From contig OX388346.1 of the NCBI GenBank assembly GCA_947579665.1, forward strand, positions 93,064,615 to 93,128,614: a stretch of 64,000 nt of DNA, written 5' to 3'. The notes under the pieces were generated by a model. It did not search any database. It saw only the letters and a list, made by a program, of their open reading frames with translations, and was not told the origin of the DNA. The translations under genes and the position numbers were made by a program. Positions 12,138 to 24,400 of the stretch are shown here, piece after piece. The stretch is from Sympetrum striolatum (lineage: Eukaryota > Arthropoda > Insecta > Odonata > Libellulidae). Each line of letters opens with the position of its first letter. The stretch's first letter is position 1.

Positions 12138-12881
12138 GTCTTTATTGTTAGCTGAAAATTTATGAAATTAATTTAAAAATCAATTTTTATTAATAAAATA
12201 TCAAAAACTGATGCAAAAAATAAGTTTTGAGTATTACAAATACATTTATGATAAATCTATTTTAGTTTAGCATTTATTGATGAATGAGATTCTGCTATAC
12301 TTGAAATTAAATAATATGCTATGAAAAAGATTTAGTCTTGGAAGAAAATCAGGACAAATTTGCAATTAGAATTACAACACATTTCTCAGAATAAAAAATT
12401 TCAATCAGTATTACCCTAAAAGGAAGAGTCGACACTAAACTGAAAAGACTTTCAAGTTAAGTTAAGCATCTTCATTACATTTTGGAGCTAAATTTTGCAA
12501 TGCAGCATTAAGCATGCATGAAAATAAGATTTTTTATTTTATTTATCTTAGAATGAAGTTCCACATGGAGATGGAATCCTCAATAAGTTTCCTTTTATAT
12601 TTTACTTTATGGGCTCCCTTCACATTTTATTTTGCAAGGTGAGATTTACTAATAACCTAATTGAAGACATGAGTGATTTCCTCTTTTTAAATAGAGCTTC
12701 AGTTTTGACTTTTGCAGTAGTTGGTTGATAATCATTTGGGTATAGTTCCAAGAAGCATATTTTGTGTGCTTTATGTACATCTCATGCAGCAGTAAAATTT
12801 AAAGGCAAAGTGGGCATCAGCTTCCACTGACCAAGAGTTTGCAAATACTAAAGATTTAAACAAAATATTTCAAGGAAACCT
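12138..12881. other. 3' UTR and intergenic sequence
   Basis: AT-rich sequence after the stop of the unnamed gene up to the piggyBac insertion. Apart from the AATAAA at 12192 nothing recognisable was seen. Confidence 0.5.
12192..12197 (+). terminator. Polyadenylation signal AATAAA of the unnamed + strand gene
   Basis: A canonical AATAAA hexamer 55 bases after the TAA stop at 12135-12137. The spacing suits a short 3' UTR. Confidence 0.5.
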
Positions 12882-13939
12882 TTAACCCTTAGGCTGCGGG
12901 AGCCGTACCTGCAGCTCAATTTTTCCTACAACTGGGTGCAGAAGAAAATAACTGAAGTAAATTCCTTCTGGCACCAGCTAGTTTCAGCAGGTATACACCC
13001 TTATAATCTGGGTGGTCCTTTCTCCGAAGGTTTGGTCTGCAACTATTGTTTAGAACTTTTATTACATCTGTATTTGAAAAGCGATTTCCGATATTTATTT
13101 AGTAAGAATTTATTTTTCAATATGCAGTCAATATTTATATTGTTTGCAGTTTACTGATTATATTGATTCTAAACAATATGTAGATATCTCGATTTTTAAC
13201 AACAATAACTAATTTTTAATTCGGAAATAAGAAATTTAAGGAAAATGATTGTTTTTGCCAAAAGGTTTTAGTAGGAGAGTTTACATATTAATTATTGACA
13301 AACTTTTTATTGGAAATTTTTATTGTAGACATTTGAAAATCTTTTATAGGATGAAAATCTTTTTAAAAAACTCTCCAAACATAAGGGTGTGTTGCATTTG
13401 CGACATCAGAAGCGTGTACCTCTTCTTTTTCATTCCTTTCGTAATGTGCTTTTGCAAATGATACATTTTTTCTGGGGATTTTTTGCCCTTCCAGAATTAG
13501 GAATTTGCTCAATGTCTTGCAGTCGATCTCTCCATTGCTTTGATAGTTTCACCGAAGTTGTCACTTTTCCTCATCTTCAAGCAAAATTTTTCTAGTTGTT
13601 TTACAACAACTCTTGAATATTTTCTATAGGAAGTTTTGCTCTTAATTTCCATTTTATAAACCTTGAATGAATTCCACAGTGACACATCTAATATATGAAA
13701 AAATAGTTTTTTGTACCATTTGAGTGATTTTATCATACACCCCACTGATCCTATCATCAAATATAATTTGTCCACAAGTCTCATATTTTTTTACATAATC
13801 CATAAGAGCATCAGATATTAAAATCGCTTCATTTGTTTTGCAATGTTTTTTACCAGTGTCCACCAAATGACCCTTGTGAGCAGTGGATAAAATACAAACA
13901 TCCCATTATTCATGCCATTTCATTACGTAGGTGCTCTGC

Positions 13940-15780
13940 AGGAGCATTAGGGATTATAAGGAAGGGACAGTCCGGGAAGGACGGTCAGCAGGATTTAAGA
14001 CGCCAGGAACGAACTCCCAGGCCACCAAACGTGGCAATTCCTTTATTATTGAAATATACATAGCTTTATAAACAACATTGCGAAATAAGAGGCCTCTGCC
14101 TTTCTTAAGGGTATATACAATAGACATGTTATCGCAGAACACTGTGATTTTACAATTAGTCGGCAATAGGCCTAGTTTCAACGGAATGTATACAGCTAGC
14201 AGCGCACCGTAGCCTTCCGCCTCGTAGATTGGCATGGGCTCGTCCAGTACCCAGATCCACTCACGGTCCCAGGCCGGGATCACTACCGCGACTTGTTCCG
14301 GCGTTGCGTCCGAATAAATGTGCAGTACGGTTTCCGTCCGGATATCAAAGGTCCATGGGTCGTTAAACACTCCTTCATTGTACAAGTCCGTTATCCAGTC
14401 TACGTTGCGTACGTAGGTGTCACTTATCAGGAACCGGGGTAAATCTAATACGTAGACGCACCAACTTATTAGCCCGGCTGCTTTGGGCAAGTCTTCTGCT
14501 TTTAACCGTGGCACTATTTTGATAATCAAGTGAAGACGTGCCACCATGCCTGGAGTGAGGCTGATTTCCATGGCCTCTGCGTCAATGATTGTCCCAAGAT
14601 ACTCTATGCGGGATTTGGGGAGCAAGTCGCACTTATCATAATTCAAAGTCACTCCTATTTCTTCTTCTAAGAACTGGATTACGTTGTAAGTAGTATCGAT
14701 ATCTAGGTCTGGGCTAACTATCAGCCAGTCATCTAGATAACATATGAGGCGCACTTGTAGGTGATGCTGTACTTCGTCCGCGACCGCTAGAGAAAACCGA
14801 TTCATTAGGATGGGAGCGAGAATATGCCCCATGGGGAGGCACGCGAACTGGTATTTGTCGTTTATTAGCACTCCGTAGAAGGGCCTGTGTTCAGGCCGAA
14901 CACACAGTTGGTGGAAAGCGTCGCACAGGTCGAGTTTAACCATTAGTACACTGGGGCCGAGTCTGCGGATTGCCTTCACTGCGTCATACAATTTGAACTT
15001 GAGATTCTTGTAAAACGGAGTCCAGGGGGACAAGTCCAGGATAATGCGGGGCTTTCCCGTAAGCTTTGGAATAACTGACATACGGAACGCGCACTTGATG
15101 TCTGGATTTTCCTCCAGGACACCCTTCTTAAGTAACACTTGCACCATGCTCTCCAATTCGGGAGTAACCCGTGAGCGTAGGAACACGTATGGGGCGAGTC
15201 TCGGCTTTGCGAGGTCTGCACCCCTAAACACTAATTCGAAGGCACTGTTTGATGAAAAGGGGTAGGCTTTGACGACGATGATCAAGCTCTGCCTTTCAAT
15301 GTCACCTTTCCCCTTTTTTTTCTTCTGGAATGCTGGCATGTTTTTCCTGTTCACTGTTCAGTCCCACAAGAACCAGTTATATTATTAAAAAGGAAATCGC
15401 ATAGTTTTTGACTGGTGTAGTAATTGTCCATATTGTAACGTTCAAAACCAGGCCTGTTAGTTTGAGTTATTTAAAGTGATACGTTTTGTTTAAAGTTTAT
15501 GTGCGAGCAAGTGGCTGAGGGTAGCGCCACTAAAGAAAAAAATAAGAACCACAAAAAAGACTTCGAGGGGTAGTTTGGGGAAAGGAAAAAAGGAGGGGTA
15601 GACAGGACAGGAAGAGGAAGGGACTGGCGGCAAAGGGTGCGAGAGTATGGAACAGAGACCTCCAGAGGACGAGGTCGGTCACCAGATGATGAGGAGAAGA
15701 GTGTGCCTGATTGAGGACAGCCACGTAAATGTCTTCGGAGAGGAACAACGGCAAGCTTGCCCAGTAAGACTGTTACAGTA
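13940..15780 (-). mobile_element. RT-RNase H retroelement (DIRS-like) inserted into piggyBac transposase
   Basis: A block of about 1.84 kb, visibly richer in GC than the flanks, separates two halves of the piggyBac reading frame. Upstream of the ORF it carries about 430 bases of non-coding leader with a pyrimidine-rich stretch. No long terminal repeats, terminal inverted repeats or target duplication could be recognised at either edge, so the edges are known only from where piggyBac similarity stops. Absence of a target duplication is normal for DIRS-type tyrosine-recombinase elements, but no recombinase is present here. Confidence 0.72.
13954..15354 (-). CDS. Reverse transcriptase-RNase H polyprotein, intact ORF (DIRS-like)
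   Basis: A 466-codon uninterrupted frame; the first ATG gives MPAFQKKKKGK. The RT domain (roughly residues 70-270) has GKPRIILDLSPW, KLDLCDAFHQL (motif A aspartate), LPMGHILAPILMNR and CYLDDWLIVS (the YLDD catalytic pair), then IEYLGTIID. The RNase H domain follows, with IYSDAT, EAEGYGALLAV, FCDNMSIVYTL and NPADRPSR, giving the D-E-D-D set. YLDDWLI plus NPAD-x-x-SR resembles DIRS/Ngaro-type elements rather than LTR retrotransposons, which usually have YIDD or YVDD. No gag, integrase, methyltransferase or tyrosine recombinase is present; the frame stops just after RNase H. The ORF looks young because it has no stops while its host transposon is badly decayed. Confidence 0.85.
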   Translation of the reverse strand: MNRKNMPAFQKKKKGKGDIERQSLIIVVKAYPFSSNSAFELVFRGADLAKPRLAPYVFLRSRVTPELESMVQVLLKKGVLEENPDIKCAFRMSVIPKLTGKPRIILDLSPWTPFYKNLKFKLYDAVKAIRRLGPSVLMVKLDLCDAFHQLCVRPEHRPFYGVLINDKYQFACLPMGHILAPILMNRFSLAVADEVQHHLQVRLICYLDDWLIVSPDLDIDTTYNVIQFLEEEIGVTLNYDKCDLLPKSRIEYLGTIIDAEAMEISLTPGMVARLHLIIKIVPRLKAEDLPKAAGLISWCVYVLDLPRFLISDTYVRNVDWITDLYNEGVFNDPWTFDIRTETVLHIYSDATPEQVAVVIPAWDREWIWVLDEPMPIYEAEGYGALLAVYIPLKLGLLPTNCKITVFCDNMSIVYTLKKGRGLLFRNVVYKAMYISIIKELPRLVAWEFVPGVLNPADRPSRTVPSL

Positions 15781-16684
15781 TACAATGAGTGCCCTTTTCC
15801 TAAATATTTTTCTATAAGTTTTTACACTACTTCACCCAACAGCCCTTAATCACTAGAACAACTAACATCAGTTTTCTTCATAAACAATCATGTCTAAAAC
15901 AATACCCGTTTTACAATCACACAGAATGAAGAGCTTAATTCAAAATCTTAGATGGAATGTACTGTTTGAAGCCTAAGCACCCTTTGAATAAAATTAAAGA
16001 TTCATCTATCACAAGTGTTTTGGAAGGGTGAAAAACTTCAGACAATTGCTGTTTCAGCTGGGGAAATACGTAGCTAATTTTCCATCATGGATCACTCTGG
16101 TTGGGACTGCAGTTGTTTGCAAAATGCAAACAACGTAAAAATTGTAGTGCGAACAAGAGGATCTTGGGACCAGTAGTCCTGAATGGAATGTTTTCACATG
16201 CGGCATGAGAAAACACAAGGCAAGAAATACATAAAACTCGTCACAACTAAGTTTATCCCATGCCTTCATTAGACTTTTTGGTGATAAGTTCTTGAGAGCT
16301 CACCAAAATTATTTGTTTCATTCACAATGTACGCCACCAAGTCAGCGTTAAAAAACAATAGTAAATAATTCAGTTCAGCACTCTCATCATGGATGTTGCC
16401 TAGATTCAGTCCAGATGAAGTTCCATCGAAATCAAATTCTTGAGGAAAAAATTCGTTGATCCTGGACCAAGGGGATGTAAATGCACAATCTTCTACAGGA
16501 TCAGGCAGCATCACTTCTTCTGAAACTCCTTCATCTCCACTGGTCTCACTATAGCTTGTACTGCAGGATGAATCGGAGATGTCACCCTCACAGTCGGATT
16601 GAAACAACATCTCCAAAACTTCATCTTTTTCAGCAATTTTCCTCTTCTGAGGCGTGTAGCTTCCTCTATCCATAGTAAATGGGT

Positions 16685-16750
16685 TTATATAAACAATGTT
16701 TATACAAACGATATTTATATAAACTATGCTTATATAAACAATGAATATCG
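16685..16750. repeat. Short tandem repeat in the piggyBac 5' leader
   Basis: About four imperfect copies of a 15-16 base unit of the form TTTATATAAACAATG. It lies just upstream of the presumed transposase start. Confidence 0.6.
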
Positions 16751-17005
16751 CAAAGAAAGTAAAACTCACTCTAACACAGCCAAAACTCTGAGACAAGTGA
16801 GGTAAACCTTAAGAGGGGGTAAAGATGGAACCTGCTAAACTTGGGAATTCCTGGATCAGGGAAACCCCTAAGTATTTCCTGTTCTAGTACAATAGAGAGG
16901 TGCAAGCTATCGGAAGCTTCAGAAGATCAGAACGTAGGAAAAAGTTTTTCCCACAGTTGCCCTTATAGAATGTACAAGTACGTTTCCTGCAGTTTTTATG
17001 TGTTA

Positions 17006-18400
17006 ATGCATAGTTGGATAATTCTATGAACCAAATTTACACCAAAGTTGAAACATACTCTGCTAAGTTTGCAATACTTGAAAGGTAACTCGAACAGTTA
17101 TGAGATAGCTATTTTATTTTGTAAGCATATTGCCAACAGTTACGCTTAAATTTCCAGTCCTATTTTCTCATTTCACTTTCCAATCTATGATAAAGTGTAC
17201 AAACTTTTATGTAGGTTCATCTATTGTATTGATTTAGCAGTCCCCAAATTTTAAGGTAAATTTCCATTTTTTTATTTATCTCGAGTATAATTCAATCCTT
17301 AGTTTCCTCATGATTCACAGATTTTGCAAAGGTAATCCTGATGGATTAAACCAATTATTAATAGTGGGCTTTACAAAATGCATATTCTCAGGTTATAAGG
17401 GCTAAAAGAGCTATAAATTTATATCCAAACTTCAACTTTGCTTTTCCGAAATAAAAATACTTATTTGTAAGCCAAGAAATACAAATTTTAACAATATTTT
17501 TTAAGGCATCAAATTAAAAAAGCATCTGTTGGACCAGAAATAATTTTTGTTCGTAGATAATGTGGTAAAACATTGAGTAATACAATGAGAAACCATTTGT
17601 GACTATGCATCCTGACGAATTAGCCTTCTGAAATGGAAGGAAATGAATCCAACACTTAATTTAGACATACATAGATGTTCGTGCAGGGAATAAGTAACTT
17701 TGACAGTTAACACTGCTGATTTTACCCTGCCCCCTTTGGAATGTTTTTCTACATTGCAATCCTTACTTGCATGAATGTTACATTCATGTTTGTATATTTT
17801 CATCCATGTTTAATCTTTTTACAGATAGGATGGCAGATGCAAGTTTAGCTATTGTCACTTGTATCAACCATCCACTTTTGCTAATACATTTCATATACTC
17901 TCTTAGAATAGTCTACAGGGAGTAGGTTTATATTCTAGGAAATAAATCTATCAGCAAATTCAGTGACTGGGTCGATATTTTTCAGGTTTTATTTTAAAAA
18001 ATAGATACTCCTTCCTATATTCCCTTCCTAATTTGCAATACATAATTTGTTAAAGGAACACTTTCTCTTTAGGTTTGATAGTAGTATTTTCCATTGGCTT
18101 ATGAAGTCCTTCTATAAAATTTTATGAATCAATAATCAACAGATTTAACTTGTTAGAAGGAAAACACACAAATTAAGATTTTTATAATTATTTTATATTC
18201 TATTTTCACATTATTACTATTCAAATACTCAACATTTGATTGAATAAATTATATTATATCATAGATGAAATTGAAAGTGATTTTCATAAAGACAGTTACA
18301 TTTTATAAGCATTATTTGTACAAAAATTGTAAGAACACAGCCAAAGATAATCATTTCAACTCACAACATTCAACACTTTCAACAGCAGTCTTCAAACTAA
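17006..18400. other. Intergenic sequence, no gene seen
   Basis: AT-rich sequence between the piggyBac remnant and the candidate last TECPR1 exon. No repeat family or protein-like frame was recognised. If the 18401 exon is real, part of this is the TECPR1 3' UTR. Confidence 0.45.
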
Positions 18401-18451
18401 TCATGCTTTTCTGCATCTCCAACCATGAGCACTGAGATACTGCCAAGACCC
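18401..18451 (-). CDS. TECPR1: Candidate terminal exon of TECPR1
   Basis: A good acceptor (pyrimidine-rich tract ending CTACCTCAG) is followed in the required phase 0 by GSWQYLSAHGWRCRKA and a TGA stop. The pattern G-x-W-x-x-hydrophobic fits a closing tectonin strand. However, the match to known TECPR1 C-termini is short, and no canonical AATAAA was seen downstream on this strand. It is a candidate only; the true last exon could lie elsewhere between 12.2 and 20.2 kb. Confidence 0.35.
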   Translation of the reverse strand, partial: GSWQYLSAHGWRCRKA

Positions 18452-21400
18452 CTGAGGTAGAAGTATAGATTACATTTTAATATATGATTTAAAACAACTC
18501 CTTTAAAATATTAAACACATCCAATTGGCAATGATTGACTACTTCGTTCTTTTCTTAGAATACTACAGATATGAAAATCACTGAGTTATAATATTCCCCT
18601 AGAGTACTCTACAGTTGAAGGGCCTTTGTGACTTTCAGTACTATCAAACAGTAGAATCCCGTTATAATGAGTATGGCATAAAACGAGAGTTGCGTTATAG
18701 TGAGGGATTTTTTTGGCCATAATCCATCTCACAGCAAAAGGATAGGGGGTTAGGCCCATTATAAAGAGTGGTTATTTCTGAAGTATCAGTACAACAAGCG
18801 TCACATGTTTTTCTTGCTGGAGGCATATCTCGGAATTGTCAATTGATGTGAGAGACGAAGTCCGACAAGTGAATGGTAATCTGAGGTGTATTATCTCTTC
18901 AAAGAGCCAAAAAATATTAAATGCAGAAATTATTATTACCATGTAATTCATGGATTTGTTTCCCACAACTCGCCTCACCCTTTCTCGGCAAAAATGCTTC
19001 ATGGAGCTTTGATTCTTACAAAAGAAATTTCTCACGAGTTTCACTCTCCCCTTTGTCCCTTTTCCATATATCTTAACCTCTCATCTCTCGTTTCTTTTTG
19101 GAGATTGCCCCTCTACTCTATATCCTATATATATTAAGACAGAATCGTGTCCGTCCGTCTGTCCTCGAAAAAGGGATGTAACACTTTTAGCAAAATCTGA
19201 GTCTAAATTCAATCTCCCACAAGGATTTTTAGTGCGCTGGAGGCGGACGGCCTGCACGCACAGGCGTGCAAAAATTTATATTTTTTGGTTGAGTTTAGAG
19301 GTGCAAAACGGGCGAAAATCTGAAAAAAATCGGGAAAATGAGGGCAGTGGGAGACGTTTTCTTTTGGGATGACGAACACCGCTTACCTATCGCGTCATTT
19401 AACATAGTTAAGTCTTTATCAGTTGATCTCACTGCTGAGGGTGAGGTCCCGACTTTGCGGTCTCTGACATTATCTACTTTTTCGGAATCTTTGACGAAGG
19501 CCTCGAATACCTTTCGATGCTGCCCCATCAAACGTAAGGGAACTAACCTGCCTGCGGAACAGGCAGTAGGCAACTGCTAGTCACAATATTTAATAGTTTC
19601 CAACATATTGGCATCCACCCGTGGATATGATCAAATGCTTTGTAATCATACAAAAACTTGGCACCAAATCATCTGATGGATGGGAATATAGGACATAAAA
19701 GCAGAACTGATTCGGATTCCCAGGGTAACCTCTCCCCTTCCCTCACAACACAGTCATTGCTTATAGAGCGTGTGAATGAAAAATATATCAAGAAAGCAAT
19801 TTGATATGAATTAGGGGTACCTTTTCCACATAATGGATATCTCTCTTTCATCAGTTGATCATTAGACATGAGTCTGTGCAGCACTTTGGTTTATGAATCA
19901 CTGAAATAATATTTTACGCAAATGGACGTTTTAATGCATTCTGGAGCATTTGTGCAGGAATTAAAAACCTTACAGTTCCACACTCGCTGCCCTTAAAATC
20001 AAGAGGACAGACATTTAGAATTGCAAATCAGCTATAACGAGTAATTCTCCAATTTTTGTCAGCCCTTGTTATAACGAACTTTCACTGTATACATAATAAC
20101 AGTAATTCATGGAAGAATGGCCAAAGACATGTTTGAAGGACTATGATTCTGTTTCCAACTGATTGAACATTACAACTTGGGTATTAAAACAAAGAGTGAG
20201 AGTAAGAGAAATAAAAATAATTAAAAAATTCTAAAGTAGTCGTCAAATAATTTACTCACCGATACTCCTTTCGACCACACAAAGTATCCTAAATCATCAA
20301 CCTCATTGGATGCTAATCGTCTAAGTACAGTGCCTCCTTTTTCAGCAGATGCAGCCCATAATTCTCCTCCAGGACCGATAGAAGTGTTTGCAAACAGTAT
20401 TTGTCTTTTGCCACTCATCAAGTCTGCATTGTCAATCAAGTACCAATGAGTACCTTCTGGGAATACTTCTGTGACTTCTTTCCTCTTATAAAGATTTCCC
20501 AGAGTATCTAATGCTAACAATGCAAGTTGACCCTCCTTATACTCTGCCACTGATATCTGCTTCAATTTCTGTCCAGTAGGTGGCTCCACATGTACCCATG
20601 CCTGGCCTTTAAGAAAAGTGTGCCAAAACTTTACTAATATGAACCATTTTGTATTTATTTCTTAAAATATACTTTTATTTAGTTTGAAGGAAAATATCCC
20701 TGTCACAGAATACTTCCCCATTTAAAGCAAGCAATGTCTATCTGCTGACTAATAGATACCTGTAGGACATGTAGAGGTGATTCCAAATCGCCAGTACGGA
20801 GCACCATTGCGTCCAATGGCCCAAACCTGGCTGCGCCCACCACAACTTAACCAAATGAAAGGCTGTTCCCCACCAACAACACACTCCCATGAAACTCCCT
20901 GGAAATCATTGTAGAAAAGCATTTTGTAATATGCAAGCTTCACCTTTAATAAACTATGCTAGAATATAAATAAAATAGATGTAAAATATAACATGTGATC
21001 ATGCTTTAATTGCATAGTATACAACATAAATTATTGAATTAATGAAATAATATTATTGATGCAAATGTACACTCCTGGCCAAAATTAACGCAGCACCTAA
21101 CCAAGAATCCTACCGGCCACCGGAAGAAGTGCCAGCACAGACTTTAAAAGGCAACTGTGGTCATAGAAGACGACGTTTCTGTGCGATAAGAATCTGGTTA
21201 AGAATCGAGCCATGAGATAAGCGCGGAAAATTGCCGATGGATATTCTAGCAGAAAGAAAATACTTTTCATGGCGAAGTGAGGATCCGCATAAGTCCAGAG
21301 AAGGTTCTCTACAGCAGTGACCATGAATCTTCGGCTGCAGCACTGATCGAAGATTTTTATCGCGAAGCTATTATTTAAGATGTGGTCATTGAGAAAAGAA

Positions 21401-24400
21401 GGGTTATGGTTATGAAGAAAATATATTTACATTTCCCAGCCGTAATGAACCTTCATTGGACTCACGTGAAACTACGAGGATCCTCACTATGCCATGAAAA
21501 GTATTTTCTTCCGGCTAGAATATACATCGGCAATTTTCCACACTTATCTCATGGCTCGATTCTTAACGAAGTTCTTATCGCACAAAAAGGCACCGTTGCC
21601 ATCTAAAGTCTGTGCTAGCAGTTCTTCCGGTGGCTGGTAGGATCGTTGGTTAGGTGCTGCGTTAATTTTGGCCAGGAGTGTACTTTTTTACACATTCCGA
21701 AGCATTTGCATAAGATATCTTGAAGTTTCCACTGATGGCTGTGAATTAGGAAAGAGTCACAAAATACTCCAAACATTGGAGTGCTTTGTGTGACCAAAAA
21801 TCACACTTTGTAACCTTGATAATGCTGTCTGTCAGACAGCGAAATGTACATTGGTTGTTCTCATTTTTGATGGTGTTTGGAGTATTTTGTGACTCTTTCC
21901 TCATTTGCATACGGTTTAAAAACCCTTCAGTTCCATTCTGCTGCACTCACCAACCTTGGATTCAAGAGGATGGGCATTTAATATTAAATCAGCTATAATG
22001 AGTATCTTTCATAATGAGTACTTTTCCAATTTTTGTCAGCTCTCATTATATAGGACTACCACTGTATTTCATATCATGAGTCATGCCACCATGAAAAGAA
22101 TATCAATTATTTCTATTAGAATATTTTTTTACAGATACCATTACCACAAAGTTTGCTCTTCAACAGAAACAAGAACTGATAATGAGGAACTTTACTGGGA
22201 AGCATTTTCAGGAATATTCACAAGACATTTCAAAGTTCATTCAAGAAGAGTATTGACATCCCTTTACTAGCAATTGCCCTTATAGGTTGCCTTCAATCAT
22301 AAAGCTATTATAGTGAATCATCAAAATTGACATTCTAAAGGTTGCTCTGTGTATTTTCAAGACAAAAATCAGAATGAAGAGGAGAAAAACATGATTAAAA
22401 AGTTAAACTAATTTGTATGTAGTACACCACCATGTAAAATGTTTAATGATAGTTTTTCTCAATGGTGTTATAGAAAATATTCGATGATTTTTACCTAAAT
22501 ATTTCTGGTATTGATCATAATTTACTTCATTGTTAAACAAAAATCTCAATTTCCTAAAGAAAATTTAAGAATTTTCATTGATAAATATTCCTTTTAATAT
22601 AAAAAGTCCAACAATACATACTTAAAAATGCATCATAATGATCAAAATTTGCTTAATATATAACAAAAAGTCAATCTCTTAACGGAAAAATTATTTTCTT
22701 CTGTAATTACACTGTTAAATGAAAAAACCCTGTGATTTTTACCTGAAAATTAATTATATTAATAGAAATTTGCTTCATTTTGAACCGTAATTCACAATTT
22801 CTTAAAGCAAAAATTAATTTCTTTCTTCCACAATTATTCTGTTTCAAAGAAACAATCCTGCAACTTTTATCTATAAATTTACTATATCGATCCAGCTTTC
22901 TTTGAATTTTATCCAAAAACCTTAATTTCTTTATGGAAATGTTTTTAATTTTTGTTGATTTTAATACCATTTAATTAAAAAAATCCTAGGATTTCTGACT
23001 TATCAATTGTAGTTTGCTTAATTTTTAACCATCATTCTTGACCCAAAAATTTTCATAATTTTCATTGATTTTCAAATACATTCAACGAAATATACTACAA
23101 TAGCTGCCTGAAAATTAATTGCATTTATATATTGCAAATATGAAATTAATTCATTTTTAACCAAAATCTCAATTTCTTGAATAAGAAATTGATAATTTTT
23201 GTTAACTCTATTCCATTTCAACTAAAAATCATAGGATAAATTTATAATATAGATCAAAATTCGCTAACTTCCAAAGTTTATGACTTTAATTAATTTCTTT
23301 CATCAAATTCTTAACACAATAAATGCTCATTGTTATAGATACTTATCAATCAATCGAAAATAGATAATTTTCATTGATTCTTTTCTGTTTCAACCAAAAA
23401 AACCTACGATTTCTGTTTAAAAATCTATTATATACATAGAAATATGCTTCATTTTAACCCAAAATTCTCAATTTCTCAATGCAAAAATTGTTCCTTTTCG
23501 ATAATTCTTTTCCATTTCAATAAAAAAATTCTGCCTAAAAATTTATGATATATATAGTAGAAGTCCGTTATAACGAGTATGGCATATAACGAAAGTTGCG
23601 TTATAGGGAGTGATTTCTTGACCGTTGTTATCTCACTGCAAAAAGGATAGGTAGTTAGGTCCATTATAACGAGTGGTAATTTCTGAAGTATCGTTATAAC
23701 GAGTGCCACGTTTCTATGTTTGTCTTGCGTGAGGCATATCTCAGAATCGCCAATTGATGTGAAACACGAAGTCCGACAAGCTAACGGTAATCTGAGGTGT
23801 GTTATCTCTTCAAACGACAGAAAAATATTAAATGCAAAAATTATCGTCACATAATTCATGCATTTGTTTTCCACAAACCGCCTCCCCCTTCCTCGGCAAA
23901 GATGCTTCAGGGAGCTTTGATTAGAAACTTCTCACTCTCCCATTTATCCCTTCATATATCTTATCACCTCGTCGTGGGAATATAGGAAATAAGAGTTGAT
24001 TCGGATACCCTCTTCCCCTCCCTCAAGACTCAGGAATTGCTTATGAAGCGTGTGATACCTCGACAAAGCAATTTGATACGAATTAAGATTACCTAATGAT
24101 ACCCCATTATTTTTCGACTATTATTGATTAATAATTTTTCACATTTTATATTAGAGGAGGCAGTTTCGTCATGATGCATGAATCAGTAAAATAATACCGT
24201 ATTTACTTGAAAATAACGCGGCATCAAAAGTAATGGGCACCCCAAAATTCGAGGGATTGACATTGAAATATCATTTGCCCGGAATGCAATGTGCAACTTA
24301 AGATATGCGGTCACGCCATTCGCTGCACCTTGTACGTCTTATACTGTACAGGCTACGCTAATATATGCATATATCCATGGGCGTACCCAGCTTTTGGCCT

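Larger units (their letters stand above)
13509..16673 (-). pseudogene. piggyBac transposase, broken and split by insertion
   Basis: The N-terminal part starts MDRGSYTPQKRK at 16673 and runs through an acidic serine-rich leader to FFNADLVAYIVNETNNFGEL. It then shifts frame to WDKLSCDEFYVFLALCFLMP (about 16260). LVIDESLILFKG with FKQYIPSK follows near 15950-16010, the segment holding the first catalytic aspartate in piggyBac. After the insertion come ILSTAHKGHLVDTGKKH (about 13880) and SLKWYKKLFFHILDVSLWNS (about 13700). At least two frameshifts and several stops make it non-functional. About 45 residues around the insertion point are missing. Confidence 0.9.
12886..17005 (-). mobile_element. 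piggyBac-like transposon interrupted by an RT-RNase H element
   Basis: The left end is TTAA (12882-12885) followed by CCCTTAGGCTGCGGGAG. This matches the right end of the 575-base element at 58126-58700, read inverted. The right end is decayed: a subterminal motif near 16940-16990 (TTTTTCCCACAGTT) matches 58640-58670, but the last twenty or so bases are gone, so the right boundary is approximate. Inside is a broken piggyBac transposase on the - strand, split by an insertion at about 13950-15780. Confidence 0.82.

Noticed and set aside
13940..15780. LTR retrotransposon
   Set aside because: No direct repeats were found at the two edges, there is no integrase or protease, and the RT motif is YLDD followed by WLI as in DIRS-type elements.
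15471..15785. 104-codon - strand frame upstream of the RT ORF as a possible gag
   Set aside because: Composition follows a pyrimidine-rich leader; no zinc knuckle or other gag motif.
22707..22970. 87-codon K/I-rich - strand frame
   Set aside because: Falls in the diverged tandem array; codon content follows the repeat, not a protein.
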